Source: an uncultured Actinomycetes bacterium (lineage in GTDB: Bacteria > Actinomycetota > Actinomycetes > Mycobacteriales > Mycobacteriaceae). From it: a stretch of DNA of 64,000 bases. A program made the translations under genes and the position numbers. Each line of letters opens with the position of its first letter. The stretch's first letter is position 1. A model generated the notes under the pieces. It searched no databases. It was not told where the DNA came from and saw only the letters and a program-made list of their open reading frames with translations. The stretch lies in the NCBI GenBank assembly GCA_903877095.1, contig CAIRCP010000166.1, positions 22,580-86,579 on the forward strand, written 5' to 3'. This document shows positions 1 through 9,168 of this stretch, piece by piece.

Positions 1-137
1 AAATATGACTGAAGAAATGGCTCGCCCAGCGGTGCGGGCGCTTCCGGCGTGGCTTCGGGGTTCTGCCACCCGAAGATCAACCCGGCCACGAACCATTCCG
101 CCTCGTTGGTGGGGAAGGTGCCGCTCTCACCGCTCAT
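1..137 (-). CDS. hypothetical protein, N-terminal part only
   Basis: Start of a minus-strand gene that runs off the left edge; 45 codons are visible. The ATG at 135-137 has an AGGAG (CTCCT on the plus strand, 144-148) about 6 nt upstream. It begins 49 bp after the stop of the MACPF-like gene, so the two are probably co-transcribed. There is no signal peptide. Residues 15-24 (WFVAGLIFGW) loosely resemble the Gly/aromatic segments GFYVGL and GLYWLGFALG in the C-terminal half of the upstream protein, which might mean a shared domain; this is weak. I recognise no family. The Pro/Ala-rich stretch that follows looks like a linker. Confidence 0.6.
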   Translation of the reverse strand, partial: MSGESGTFPTNEAEWFVAGLIFGWQNPEATPEAPAPLGEPFLQSY

Positions 138-186
138 GCATAGCTCCTGTTGATTGTTTTGGATCGTGCGTTTGTTCTGCGAGGAG

Positions 187-1728
187 CTACGCGTGGCGCT
201 TGGCCAGGTTGAAGACACGGGCATCGTCGAAGCCGCTGTGCCCGTCGGAATCCAAGCTGGCGCGTACCTTCTCTGATCCAGGCCCCATCAGCGTGTTGCC
301 GTACGCGCCGAAAGCGGGGTCTCCGAACAGGGCGGTGCCGAGGGCGAAGCCGAGCCAGTAGAGTCCGGCCGGTTGGTGCTTCTGTCGCTCCGCGGACGCA
401 GCGGCATCGACGGCCAGCACCTTCTCGCCCAGCACGGCGTTCTCGCGGTTGTTGTTGCGTTGCAGGCTCAACGCCGCCCCGATCCGAAAACCCACCTGCT
501 GGTCGCCCGGCAGGCCCGACAGTATGCTCTGAGCTCCCGGACCCCAGAGCGTGTTCTGCGCCTCGGTGACGAGGCCGACGTAGAACCCGCGGCGAACCGC
601 GCCTACGGCCTGCGCATCGCGGATCGCGCTCGTGAGCGGATCGGCGTTGGCGAGTGCTTCGCCCTGAGCCGCCAGCGCGTCTGCTTCGCCTTTGCGACGT
701 TCGGGAAACGCGGGCGGCACCGCCGCCAGGACGGGAAGTTTCGCCTCCTTGGGATGGTCCAGCGCATTGGACCCGGCCGCAGCCACCGCGAGCAGGTCGG
801 TCTCCAACGCGGCCCGGTAGGCGACCAGTGGAGTGGTGTCGTATGTGCCCGCCCCAGTCTCGAACTGCCCGGGATTATCGAGGATGTAGTTGACATCGTT
901 CAGGTGCGTCCAGATGGAGTTGCGCTGTTGCGCGCAGAAGGAGAGCACGTCTAGTTGCTGCTGCAAGTCGATGTAGTTGGGAGGGTTGGGCAGGTCGAGG
1001 ATGCTGTAGTTGTTGAGCAGCGCGGCATAGGGAACGGCTTTGCCTTCGACCGTCGCGGCGAAAGTTGCCGCGGTGTTCTGCACGTCCTCCAGGGTGAGCG
1101 CTTCTCTGGGAACGACGCCGCCCTCGTGCGAGCTGGTGATCTTCAAGGATTTGTTCGATATTGCCTGGCTGAACGACGAACTGAAACTTCCCTTCGCGCT
1201 GAACGGTCCGTAGCTGCCCTTCAGCGAGATCGACAACGATTCCTGCTCGAGCTGATCCGAGGTGGCGATCTCGGCTACGGCGTAATAGCGCCCACCGGTC
1301 TGCATGCCGCGAACGAAGGCGTCGCCGTACATTTCCTGAAATCGGGTCGAGTCCCCGTTGGCAAGCTTCGCGGCTGCCGCCGGGTCGATCTGCGGCGACT
1401 TGATTTGGGAGAAGGCAAGATTCACCTCGACTAGAACCAGCAGGAATACCGAGTGGCTGTGCACATGACATTTCTGGGCGAAATCAACGCTCGCCGAGGC
1501 GCTGAAGCACCCCACGCCACCGCTGGCCGAAACCGAAACCCCGAGAGACCTCTGCAGGTCTTCGTCGCTGGTCACCTGACTCAGTGAGAAGTTCACGATG
1601 CTGCCGCTCGCGTTGGGAATGCTGGTCGGCGAGCCCAGCACCGCAGCGTTGCGTGACTTGCCGCTGGGCGTGTCTATCCCTACGCCGTATTCCATTCCAG
1701 GACGATAGAGAACCAAGTCGTCGTTCAT
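187..1728 (-). CDS. MACPF-like pore-forming protein candidate
   Basis: 513 aa, not recognised as a named gene. Residues 134-146 read YGDAFVRGMQTGG, which fits the central MACPF/perforin signature (Y-G-x-x-[FY]-x6-G-G). On either side lie two Ser/Ala/Gly-rich amphipathic stretches (about 61-85 and 163-200, e.g. VSVSASGGVGCFSASASVDF and SLKGSYGPFSAKGSFSSSF), as expected for the TMH1 and TMH2 segments that unfurl into the pore barrel. No signal peptide is visible. The C-terminal half (about 290-513) is not a known domain to me and holds an internal repeat (NTLWGPG and NTLMGPG, each followed by GF about 16 residues later). The ATG at 1728 has an AAGGGA ribosome site 7 nt upstream. A small unknown gene follows 49 bp downstream. 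Family knowledge: MACPF proteins lyse membranes, but many act in other roles. The target and even membrane activity here are inference. Confidence 0.62.
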   Translation of the reverse strand: MNDDLVLYRPGMEYGVGIDTPSGKSRNAAVLGSPTSIPNASGSIVNFSLSQVTSDEDLQRSLGVSVSASGGVGCFSASASVDFAQKCHVHSHSVFLLVLVEVNLAFSQIKSPQIDPAAAAKLANGDSTRFQEMYGDAFVRGMQTGGRYYAVAEIATSDQLEQESLSISLKGSYGPFSAKGSFSSSFSQAISNKSLKITSSHEGGVVPREALTLEDVQNTAATFAATVEGKAVPYAALLNNYSILDLPNPPNYIDLQQQLDVLSFCAQQRNSIWTHLNDVNYILDNPGQFETGAGTYDTTPLVAYRAALETDLLAVAAAGSNALDHPKEAKLPVLAAVPPAFPERRKGEADALAAQGEALANADPLTSAIRDAQAVGAVRRGFYVGLVTEAQNTLWGPGAQSILSGLPGDQQVGFRIGAALSLQRNNNRENAVLGEKVLAVDAAASAERQKHQPAGLYWLGFALGTALFGDPAFGAYGNTLMGPGSEKVRASLDSDGHSGFDDARVFNLAKRHA

Positions 1729-2197
1729 CGGTTATCCCTTTGGGGGTATCGCGTTTTGGGGCGGCTGGACGTGGACCGTCGGCCGCTTCGGGGTGGCTCG
1801 CATTGGGCCGCACTACAGTGCAAGCGATAAGACTCATGGGGTGCCGTCAAAAGCACGGTGGATCAAATGCGACTTTCCGGCGCAACACAGTTCAGCCGAG
1901 ATAACTTGAATAGCCATGCACATCAATGGTTTTCGGTGACTTGCTCTCGGTCAAGTGGGATCAAACAATCTGTCCGCCCCCTCTCCGGCAATGGCGGCGT
2001 CTTCCGCAGCCTTGCTGGCGCTATGACGCATGAATCAGGCCGAAGCCCGAGTTCCCCATTGCACCACGCTGAGGACCGATCCGTCTATAGGCAGGCCGAA
2101 TTTTGTTGGGCGCCAGCACTCTTGATGAAGTTGACGAGCAGGAGATGGGGTCAGGATCAGGCGTGGACCACTGCCACCGCAGTCGACGGGTCGGGGG
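1729..2197. other. intergenic region with candidate promoter for the MACPF-like gene
   Basis: 469 bp without a convincing gene. A plus-strand reading frame at 1858-2397 has no ribosome site, mycobacterial-type codon use is absent, and it runs into htdX antisense, so I reject it. About 90 bp upstream of the MACPF-like start there is an inverted repeat GCACT-AC-AGTGC (1810-1821), a possible operator. The stretch from about 1880 to 2000 is visibly less GC-rich than the surroundings, consistent with acquired DNA at this edge. No clear terminator for htdX was seen. Confidence 0.4.
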
Positions 2198-3052
2198 CTA
2201 ACGGGTGCCCACGGTGCCGGTCAGGTGCGGATAGCCCTTTGCCATATTGCGCAGCGCGATGTCCCAGCCGCCACTGGCCCGTTCGGTGTAGAGGCCCAGG
2301 CTGGCGGGCAGCAGGACCGGCTTGCCGAACTTCACCGTGTAGCGAACGGCGTCCGGCAGCTGACCTTCGATGTTCGCCAGAACTGCTGCGGCGCTGAATA
2401 TTCCGTGTGCGATGACGGTCGGGAATCCGAACAGCTTGGCGCCGACCACGCTGGTGTGAATGGGGTTGTGGTCCCCGCCGATCGCGGCGTAGCGGCGGAT
2501 CTGGCGCGGCGTGATACGCAGAATGGCGTTGGGCGGCGGCAGTTTCGGCTGCGGGGGAGGTTCGGGTTTGGGCTCGTCGGACAGGCTGGTGCGCTGCTGG
2601 TGCAGGAACGTGGTGACCTGTTGCCAGGCGGTCTCATTGCCGACGTGGACGTCGGTGAGGACGTCCACCAGCAAGCCCTTGCGGTGCTCACGCAGATTCT
2701 CGGCGTGTACCCGGATGCCGACGGTGTCGGACACCGAGATCGGCCGGTGTGCGGTGATGGAGTTCTCCACGTGCACCGCGCCCATCGCCGAGAACGGGAA
2801 GTCGAAACCGGTGATCAGTTCCATCACCGTCGGGAAGGTCAGGGCGAACGGGTAGGTCAACGGCACGGCGTCGCCGTAGCGCAGGCCGGTGATCGCGGCG
2901 TAGGCCGCCACGTTGCTCCGGTCGATCGCCACGTCGTCGACGGTCAGGGTGCGGTCGGGCAGTCGGTCGCCGCGCGGGACGAACGGCAGCGCCCCCGCCG
3001 CCGCCCGGGCCATGTTCAGCATTCCGTTCGGGAAGCGGATCGGGATCGCCAT
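2198..3052 (-). CDS. htdX: (3R)-hydroxyacyl dehydratase HtdX (MaoC-like)
   Basis: 284 aa, two hot-dog halves as in Rv0241c. The enzyme family dehydrates (3R)-hydroxyacyl-ACP/CoA in fatty-acid elongation or hydrates enoyl-CoA in the reverse direction. The C-terminal half carries the hydratase-2 motif: GGDHNPIHTS then AKLFGFPTVIAHG, containing the catalytic Asp and His. The N-terminal half (about 1-150) is the non-catalytic repeat, and a Pro-rich linker (EPKPEPPPQPKLPPP) joins them. The ATG at 3052 lies 3 bp after the fabG4 stop, so the two genes form an operon transcribed from the fabG4 promoter. A dehydratase next to a reductase fits consecutive steps on the same acyl chain. The chain-length preference cannot be read from the sequence. 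Confidence 0.92.
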   Translation of the reverse strand: MAIPIRFPNGMLNMARAAAGALPFVPRGDRLPDRTLTVDDVAIDRSNVAAYAAITGLRYGDAVPLTYPFALTFPTVMELITGFDFPFSAMGAVHVENSITAHRPISVSDTVGIRVHAENLREHRKGLLVDVLTDVHVGNETAWQQVTTFLHQQRTSLSDEPKPEPPPQPKLPPPNAILRITPRQIRRYAAIGGDHNPIHTSVVGAKLFGFPTVIAHGIFSAAAVLANIEGQLPDAVRYTVKFGKPVLLPASLGLYTERASGGWDIALRNMAKGYPHLTGTVGTR

Positions 3053-3055
3053 GGT

Positions 3056-4408
3056 TCAGGCCCCCAGCAATGCCTGGCCGCAGACCCGGATCACGTTGCC
3101 TGTCACCGCATTCGACGCCGGACTGGCGAAGAAGGCGATGGTCTCGGCGACATCGACGGGTTCCCCGCCCTGGTACAGCGAGTTGAGCCGGCGGCCCACC
3201 TCCCGGGTGGCCAGCGGGATGGCCGCCGTCATCGCCGTCTCGATGAACCCGGGCGCCACCGCGTTGATGGTGATCCCCTTCTCGGCCAGCGACGGTGCCA
3301 GCGCCTCGGTAATACCGATCATCCCGGCTTTGGTGGTCGCGTAGTTGGTCTGGCCGCGGTTGCCGGCGATGCCGGCCATCGACGACAGGCCGATCACCCG
3401 GCCGCCCGCTCCGATGCTGCCGTTGCCCACCAGTCCTTCGGTGAGCCGAAGCGGCGCAACGAGATTCACCGCGAGCACCGAGTCCCATCGGGCGTCGTCC
3501 ATATTGGCCAGCAGCTTGTCGCGGGTGATGCCGGCGTTGTTCACCAGGATGTCCGCCTGGCCGCCGTGATGCTCATGCAGGTGGGCGGTGATGCGCTCGA
3601 CGGCGTCGGCCGCGGTGACGTCGAGGGTCAGGGCGGTGCCGCCCACCCGGGCCGCGGTCTCCTGCAGGGCATCCGCGGCACTCTCGACATCCACGGCCAC
3701 CACGGTGGCGCCGTCGCGGGCGAACACTTCGGCGATGCAGGCGCCGATCCCGCGGGCTGCGCCGGTGACGATGCCGACCTTGCCGGCCAGCGGCTTGTTC
3801 CAGTCGGCGGGCCGGTCGGAATCCTCGGCGCCGACTACGAACACCTGGCCGTCGACGTAGGCCGATTTGGCCGACAGGATGAACCGCAACGTCGACTCGC
3901 ACCCGGTCGCGGCGGGCTTGGCGGCGGGGGACACGTACACCAGTGCGACGGTGGCGCCTCGGCGCAACTCCTTGCCCACCGACCGGGTGAACCCTTCCAG
4001 TGCCCGCTGACAGATGTGCTCGTCGGTGTCGGACACCAGATCAGGCGTGCTGCCCAGTACGACGACGCGGGCCGAGGGGCCGAGGTTGCGCAGCAATGGC
4101 GTGAAGAACTCATAGAGGCCGCGCAGCGCTCCCGGTTCGGTGATCCCGGTCGCGTCGAAGACCAGAGCGCCGAAGGTGTCGGCCCACCGGCCGCCGACGT
4201 TGTTGCCCACCACGTCGTAGTCGTCGGCCAGTGCGGCGCGGAGCGGCTCGGCCAGGCGGCCGTTACCGCCGATCAGCAGCGCTCCGGCCAGTGGCCGCTC
4301 ACCCGGCGTGTACCGGCGCAGCGGCTCGGGGGCGGGCAGCCCGAACTGCTTGGCCAGGAACGATCCCGGCGCGGAGTTGATTACCTGGGACAGGACGTCG
4401 GAAGCCAC
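3056..4408 (-). CDS. fabG4: high-molecular-weight 3-oxoacyl reductase FabG4
   Basis: 450 aa, the length of the HMwFabG family (Rv0242c). The N-terminal half (about 1-200) is a Rossmann-like non-catalytic domain ([13 protein letters not shown]). The C-terminal half is a classical SDR: the dinucleotide site [20 protein letters not shown] (in [10 protein letters not shown]), and the catalytic Ser-Tyr-Lys in [21 protein letters not shown]. It reduces beta-ketoacyl-CoA/ACP, typically with NADH. The start is GTG at 4408; a TAAGTT -10-like hexamer (plus strand 4415-4420) lies only 6 nt upstream, suggesting a leaderless transcript. An inverted repeat overlaps that -10 (see the promoter entry). It is the first gene of the fabG4-htdX operon and is divergent from fadA2. 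Confidence 0.93.
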   Translation of the reverse strand: MASDVLSQVINSAPGSFLAKQFGLPAPEPLRRYTPGERPLAGALLIGGNGRLAEPLRAALADDYDVVGNNVGGRWADTFGALVFDATGITEPGALRGLYEFFTPLLRNLGPSARVVVLGSTPDLVSDTDEHICQRALEGFTRSVGKELRRGATVALVYVSPAAKPAATGCESTLRFILSAKSAYVDGQVFVVGAEDSDRPADWNKPLAGKVGIVTGAARGIGACIAEVFARDGATVVAVDVESAADALQETAARVGGTALTLDVTAADAVERITAHLHEHHGGQADILVNNAGITRDKLLANMDDARWDSVLAVNLVAPLRLTEGLVGNGSIGAGGRVIGLSSMAGIAGNRGQTNYATTKAGMIGITEALAPSLAEKGITINAVAPGFIETAMTAAIPLATREVGRRLNSLYQGGEPVDVAETIAFFASPASNAVTGNVIRVCGQALLGA

Positions 4409-4495
4409 ACTCCGAACTTACTCCAGAGTAAGAACCGCGGGTAGTATGGGCGCGGATTACCCAACTCGCCGAGCGGGTGAACAGCGGAGGTTGAC
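4409..4495. promoter_or_regulatory. divergent fabG4/fadA2 promoter with TTAC-N6-GTAA operator
   Basis: The 87-bp gap between divergent genes holds a perfect inverted repeat, CTTACTC-CA-GAGTAAG (4417-4432). It overlaps the likely fabG4 -10 (TAAGTT on the minus strand). A fadA2 -10-like TAGTAT lies at 4442-4447. The core TTAC-N6-GTAA recurs upstream of fadE5 (9187-9200). A TetR-family lipid regulator is the natural guess, but which one cannot be told from the sequence. Confidence 0.6.
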
Positions 4496-5791
4496 GTGGC
4501 TGAGAACAGACGCAGAGTGGCCGTTCTGGGCGGTAACCGGATCCCGTTCGCGCGGTCGGACAGCGCCTACGCCGACGCCTCGAACCAGGACATGTTCACC
4601 GCCGTGCTGACCGGCCTGGTGGACCGCTTCGGCTTGGCGGGTGAACGTCTCGACGCCGTCATCGGCGGTGCCGTCCTCAAGCACAGCCGCGACTTCAATC
4701 TGATGCGGGAGAGCGTCCTCGGTTCCGCGCTGTCGCCGTATACCCCGGCCTTCGATCTGCAGCAGGCCTGCGGCACCGGGTTACAGGCCGCCATCGCCGC
4801 AGCCGACGGTATCGCCGCCGGACGCTACGAGGTCGCTGCCGCGGGCGGTGTGGACACCACCTCGGATGCGCCAATCGGCCTGGGCGACAACCTGCGTCGC
4901 TCGCTGCTGGCGCTTCGTCGCTCGAAATCCAATGTCGGGCGGCTCAAACTCGTCGGCCGGTTGCCGGCCGCGATCGGGGTGGAGATTCCGACCAACGGCG
5001 AGCCGCGCACCGGGCTGTCCATGGGCGATCACGCTGCGATCACCGCCAAGAAAATGAGCATCAAGCGGGTCGACCAGGACGAGCTGGCCGCGGCGAGCCA
5101 CCGCAACATGGCAGCCGCCTACGACCGCGGTTTCTTAGACGATCTGGTGACTCCGTTCCTCGGCCTGTACCGCGACAACAACCTGCGGGCGGACTCCTCG
5201 CCGGAGAAGCTGGCCAAGCTCAAGCCGGTCTTCGGCGTCAAGGGCGGCGACGCCACCATGACCGCGGGCAACTCGACACCGCTGACCGACGGCGCGTCGG
5301 TGGCGTTGTTGAGCAGTGAGCAGTGGGCGCTGGCACACGGGCATACCCCGCTGGCCTACTTCGTCGACGCCGAGACCGCCGCGGTGGACTACGTCAACGG
5401 CGAGGACGGGCTGTTGATGGCCCCCACGTACGCCGTGCCGCGCCTGCTGGCCCGAAATGGCCTGAGCCTGCAGGATTTTGACTTCTATGAAATCCACGAG
5501 GCCTTCGCCTCGGTGGTGCTGGCGCATTTGCAGGCCTGGGAGTCCGAGGAGTACTGCAAGGAGCGGCTGGGCTTGGACAGTGCGTTGGGCGCCGTCGATA
5601 GAACCAGACTCAACGTCAACGGCTCCTCGCTGGCTGCCGGTCACCCGTTCGCCGCCACCGGCGGCCGCATCGTCGCCCAGCTGGCCAAGCAGCTGGCGCA
5701 GAAGAAAGCCGAGACCGGCCGGCCGGTACGGGGCCTGATCTCCATCTGCGCCGCGGGTGGTCAGGGCGTGACCGCGATCCTGGAAGCGTGA
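4496..5791 (+). CDS. fadA2: acetyl-CoA acyltransferase FadA2 (thiolase)
   Basis: 431 aa, thiolase family, matching Rv0243 in sequence and place. It catalyses CoA-dependent cleavage of 3-ketoacyl-CoA in beta-oxidation, or the reverse condensation. The nucleophilic Cys is in LQQACGTGLQAA, the conserved His in YEIHEAFASV, and the second catalytic Cys in ISICAAGGQGVTA near the C-terminus. The GLSMGDHA and NVNGSSLAAGHPFAATGGR motifs are intact. The start is GTG at 4496, with CGGAGG just upstream. It is divergent from fabG4 and shares its control region. A strong hairpin at 5904-5949 ends the transcript. Confidence 0.93.
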   Translation: MAENRRRVAVLGGNRIPFARSDSAYADASNQDMFTAVLTGLVDRFGLAGERLDAVIGGAVLKHSRDFNLMRESVLGSALSPYTPAFDLQQACGTGLQAAIAAADGIAAGRYEVAAAGGVDTTSDAPIGLGDNLRRSLLALRRSKSNVGRLKLVGRLPAAIGVEIPTNGEPRTGLSMGDHAAITAKKMSIKRVDQDELAAASHRNMAAAYDRGFLDDLVTPFLGLYRDNNLRADSSPEKLAKLKPVFGVKGGDATMTAGNSTPLTDGASVALLSSEQWALAHGHTPLAYFVDAETAAVDYVNGEDGLLMAPTYAVPRLLARNGLSLQDFDFYEIHEAFASVVLAHLQAWESEEYCKERLGLDSALGAVDRTRLNVNGSSLAAGHPFAATGGRIVAQLAKQLAQKKAETGRPVRGLISICAAGGQGVTAILEA

Positions 5792-5903
5792 CAAGCGGAA
5801 ACGGTGAGGTTTGACCGAGCCGCGGCCCGGGTATACCAAGTTTCGGATTGCTCCGCGTTGCCGCTTGACCCCCCGACCCAGCGGTAACGCGGGGCGTCCT
5901 CAT

Positions 5904-5949
5904 GATGACCGTCGCTGGAGCGGAGGGGACTCCAGCGCCGGTCGTCATC
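5904..5949 (+). terminator. intrinsic terminator between convergent fadA2 and hydrolase gene
   Basis: Left arm 5904-5920 (GATGACCGTCGCTGGAG) pairs with right arm 5930-5949 (CTCCAGCGCCGGTCGTCATC) around a 9-nt loop, with a small internal bulge, and is followed by a T run (TTTTCTT). It serves fadA2 and overlaps the last codons and stop of the opposing hydrolase gene (stop at 5945). Confidence 0.75.
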
Positions 5950-7216
5950 TTTTCTTGGGCCGTCGCGCCGTCACGAGGCCGGAATGCTCCAAGGCGGCAT
6001 CCACGTAGCGCTGCACCGGACGGGCCTGGAAGAACCCGGTGTGCCCGCCTGGGTACCAGCCGATGTCGGGCTTGCCCCAGTGCTCCCACAGTTGGACCAC
6101 CTGCTGGCGCGGGTGCACGATGCGATCGGCCACGCCGGCGTAGATGAACCTGCCCTGCGGGGGAACTTTGGGTTCCATCGACAGCGGCGAGAGCATCCGG
6201 CCGATCGGTTTGGCCAGATCGAGCGTCATGCGCCGGGGGTCGTCCTTCGGCAGCCCGGAGTGCCTCCCGAGCAGTTCGACGAGGTTCGACGGCGGAACGC
6301 CCAGGATCGCGCACGTCAGATCGTCGTCGAGGCTGGCCACCAGCGAGGCGATGTAGCCGCCCAGCGAGATGCTGTTCAGGCCGATCCGGGCGCCGGGGTA
6401 GCGGGACCGGATCCATTCCAGGACGCGGCGGACGTCCCATACCGACTGAGCGGTCCCGTGGACGTCGTCCATCACGTTTTCGCCGGGAAAGACCGCACCC
6501 TTGGGCAGGCCCCGACTCCGCGGCCCATGCATCGGCAACACCGGCAGCATCACGTTGAGACCGAACCGTTCGTACAGGTCCCACGCCCGGAACAGGGTCA
6601 GGTCCAGACCCGCCCGGCCCATCTCGGTGCCGTGGATGCAGACCAGCCAGGGACGGGGTTCGGCGCCTTCGTCGTGAGTGCTGGCGTCGTCGTCGCGGTG
6701 GCGCAGCATGAGCGCGTACTCACGGTGGTTGCCGGTGTAGCTCATCCATCGCTCGGCTCCCGGTTCGCCGGTATGGGGTTCGTAGCCGCTGTCGAAGGTC
6801 ATGCGCTCATGGGTGCGATTGCCCAGCCCGTTTGCCCCGGTGAACGAGCGCACGGACACATGGGTTGGAGTCGACGGTTGCGGGAAGAAATCCTGCGGCT
6901 TCTCCAGCCAGCCTTGCTCCGCGTAGAACTCGATCGCCTGCCCGACTTCGCGGTTGATCTCGCCGTAGGCGGCCGGGTCGCTCAGCGGCCGGCGCCAGAG
7001 CAGGCCGGCCAACACCAGTTCGTCGCGCAGGGCGTGGCTGGCCAGCGACAAGGTCGGCCGCGCGACCGGCAACTGGTCCGGGACACCGCCAAGGTAGGCG
7101 CTCCAGGAGCGGGCGTAGTACCCCCCGGCCTTCACGAAGGATCCGGTCACCGGGCCGATGATGTCGGGCAGCGGTGCACGACGAGCTGGTGCTGGCTGGC
7201 CTGGGGGTTCGGACAC
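5945..7216 (-). CDS. alpha/beta hydrolase family protein
   Basis: 423 aa, alpha/beta-hydrolase fold. The oxyanion-hole region is LVCIHGTEMG, the nucleophile elbow is in GLNSISLGGYIASL, and the late catalytic His in WYPGGHTGFF. The elbow reads S-x-S-x-G instead of the usual G-x-S-x-G. The same layout (with a canonical GLSLGG elbow) occurs in the hydrolase at 61702-62895, so the two are paralogues. The start is GTG at 7216. The gene sits downstream of fadE5 on the same strand but is separated from it by a strong terminator. The substrate is unknown; its place among fatty-acid genes suggests an ester or lipid substrate, which is inference only. Confidence 0.8.
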   Translation of the reverse strand: MSEPPGQPAPARRAPLPDIIGPVTGSFVKAGGYYARSWSAYLGGVPDQLPVARPTLSLASHALRDELVLAGLLWRRPLSDPAAYGEINREVGQAIEFYAEQGWLEKPQDFFPQPSTPTHVSVRSFTGANGLGNRTHERMTFDSGYEPHTGEPGAERWMSYTGNHREYALMLRHRDDDASTHDEGAEPRPWLVCIHGTEMGRAGLDLTLFRAWDLYERFGLNVMLPVLPMHGPRSRGLPKGAVFPGENVMDDVHGTAQSVWDVRRVLEWIRSRYPGARIGLNSISLGGYIASLVASLDDDLTCAILGVPPSNLVELLGRHSGLPKDDPRRMTLDLAKPIGRMLSPLSMEPKVPPQGRFIYAGVADRIVHPRQQVVQLWEHWGKPDIGWYPGGHTGFFQARPVQRYVDAALEHSGLVTARRPKKR

Positions 7217-7231
7217 GCCCCGACCGTAACA

Positions 7232-7272
7232 AAACGGCGGCCCCGGAACCCTATGGTCCGGGGCCGCCGTTT
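7232..7272 (-). terminator. intrinsic terminator after fadE5
   Basis: A perfect 16-bp stem (7232-7247 with 7257-7272; arm AAACGGCGGCCCCGGA) closes a 9-nt loop. On the minus strand it is followed by TTTTGTTACGG. It lies 12 bp after the fadE5 stop and just upstream of the hydrolase start. Confidence 0.85.
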
Positions 7273-7284
7273 GCGGTTTGCCTG

Positions 7285-9120
7285 TTAGAAGGCCGCTTCG
7301 TCGAGCTCCATGATCTCGTTGTCGACGGCCTCGATCACCTGACGGGTGCCGGTCAGCAGCGGCAGGAAGTTCTTCGCGAAGAACGACGCCGCGGCGATCT
7401 TGCCCTCGTAGAACGAGCGCTCGGCACCGGCTGCGCCGGCATCCAGCGCGGCGATGGCCACCGAGGCCTGACGCAGCAGCAGCCAGCCCATGACCAGGTC
7501 GCCGACGCTCATCAGGAAGCGCACCGATCCGGTACCCACCTTGTAGATGCTGTTCGGGTCTTCCTGCGCGGCCATGAGGAAGCCGGTCAGCGTGGCAGCC
7601 ATGCCCTGGACGTCCTCCAGCGCCTTGGACAGCAGCGCCCGTTCGGTCTTCAGGCGCCCGTTGCCCGACTCGTTCTTGATGAACTCCTGGATCTGCCCGG
7701 CCACGTGAGCCAGAGCCTGACCCTTGTCCCGGATGATCTTGCGGAAGAAGAAGTCCTGCGCCTGGATGGCCGTGGTGCCCTCGTACAGCGAGTCGATCTT
7801 GGCGTCGCGGATGTACTGCTCGATCGGGTAGTCCTGCAGGAAGCCCGAGCCGCCGAAGGTCTGCAGGCTCTCGGTGAGCTTGGCGTACGCCTGCTCGGAG
7901 CCCACGCCCTTGACGATCGGCAGCATCAGGTCGTTGACCTTGAACGCCAGGTCGGCGTCCACGCCGTGCAGCACCTGGGCGATCTCGGGGTCCTGATAGG
8001 TGGCGGTGTACAGATACACCGCACGCAGACCCTCGGCGTAGGCCTTCTGGGTCATCAGGCTGCGACGGACGTCGGGGTGATGGGTGATCGTCACGCGCGG
8101 GGCGGTCTTGTCCATCATCTGGGTCAGATCCGCGCCCTGGACCCGCGACTTGGCGTACTCCAGCGCATTGAGGTAGCCGGTGGACAGCGTGGCAATCGCC
8201 TTGGTGCCCACCATCATCCGGGCCTGCTCGATGACGTCGAACATCTGCGCGATGCCCTCGTGCACCTCGCCGACGAGCCAGCCCTTGGCCGGGACGCCGT
8301 GCTGACCGAAGGTCAGCTCACAGGTGGCCGAGACCTTCAGGCCCATCTTGTGCTCGACGTTGGTCACGAAGGCGCCGTTGCGCTCGCCGGGCTCGCCGGT
8401 CTCGAAATCGAACAGGAACTTCGGAACGACGAACAGCGACAGACCCTTGGTGCCCGGGCCGGCGCCCTCGGGGCGGGCCAGCACCAGGTGGAAGATGTTC
8501 TCGAACAGGTCGTCGGAGTCGGCGGAGGTGATGAACCGCTTCACGCCGTCGATGTGCCAGGAGCCGTCCTCCTGCTTGACGGCCTTGGTGCGGCCGGCGC
8601 CGACGTCGGAGCCGGCGTCCGGCTCGGTCAGCACCATCGTGGAGCCCCAGCCGCGCTCAGTGGCGAGAACGGCCCACTTCTTCTGCTGCTCGGTGCCGAG
8701 GTGATGCAGGATCTGTGCGAAGCCGGCACCGCCGGCATACATCCACACCGCAGGGTTGGCGCCCAGCACATGCTCGTTCGCCGCCCACATGAGGGCTTTC
8801 GGAGCCGGCATGCCGCCGAGTTCCTCGATGAGGCCGACCTTGTCCCAGCCGTTGTCGATGTAGGCGCGCACCGACTTCTTGAAGGACTCGGGCAACGTCA
8901 CCGTGTGGGTGTCGGGGTGGAAAACCGGCGGCTTGCGATCACCCTCGATGAAGGATTCCGCCAGCGGCCCCTCGGCCAGGCGGGCCATCTCGGACAGCAT
9001 CTCCTTGGCGGTGTCGACATCCATATCGGCGAACGAACCGTGGCCGAGGGCCCGGTCGACTCCGAAGACCTCGAACAGGTTGAAGACCTGGTCACGAACA
9101 TTGCTCTTGTAGTGGCTCAC
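7285..9120 (-). CDS. fadE5: acyl-CoA dehydrogenase FadE5
   Basis: 611 aa, the same length as I recall for Rv0244c. A FAD-dependent acyl-CoA dehydrogenase with a broad chain-length range in the family. Visible features: the FAD/substrate loop [13 protein letters not shown], the middle beta domain [12 protein letters not shown], and the C-terminal motif [19 protein letters not shown] with the catalytic Glu of this subfamily. An additional C-terminal helical region (about 480-611) is typical of the large FadE5-type enzymes. The start is GTG at 9120 with GAGGAGG immediately upstream. The promoter region carries a TTAC-N6-GTAA repeat also found at fabG4/fadA2, which would co-regulate these genes. 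It closes the conserved block to the left of the TPP locus. Confidence 0.94.
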   Translation of the reverse strand: MSHYKSNVRDQVFNLFEVFGVDRALGHGSFADMDVDTAKEMLSEMARLAEGPLAESFIEGDRKPPVFHPDTHTVTLPESFKKSVRAYIDNGWDKVGLIEELGGMPAPKALMWAANEHVLGANPAVWMYAGGAGFAQILHHLGTEQQKKWAVLATERGWGSTMVLTEPDAGSDVGAGRTKAVKQEDGSWHIDGVKRFITSADSDDLFENIFHLVLARPEGAGPGTKGLSLFVVPKFLFDFETGEPGERNGAFVTNVEHKMGLKVSATCELTFGQHGVPAKGWLVGEVHEGIAQMFDVIEQARMMVGTKAIATLSTGYLNALEYAKSRVQGADLTQMMDKTAPRVTITHHPDVRRSLMTQKAYAEGLRAVYLYTATYQDPEIAQVLHGVDADLAFKVNDLMLPIVKGVGSEQAYAKLTESLQTFGGSGFLQDYPIEQYIRDAKIDSLYEGTTAIQAQDFFFRKIIRDKGQALAHVAGQIQEFIKNESGNGRLKTERALLSKALEDVQGMAATLTGFLMAAQEDPNSIYKVGTGSVRFLMSVGDLVMGWLLLRQASVAIAALDAGAAGAERSFYEGKIAAASFFAKNFLPLLTGTRQVIEAVDNEIMELDEAAF

Positions 9121-9168
9121 TATGCCTCCTCGACGAGAACGCCACCGATTGGGAATTGGTACGTCGGT

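Noticed and set aside
1858..2397. Plus-strand open frame of 179 codons
   Set aside because: No ribosome site, no recognisable domain, and it runs antisense into htdX; codon use does not match neighbouring genes.
2225..4444. Very long plus-strand open frame opposite htdX and fabG4
   Set aside because: It is the complementary strand of two clearly identified genes; high GC produces long antisense frames.
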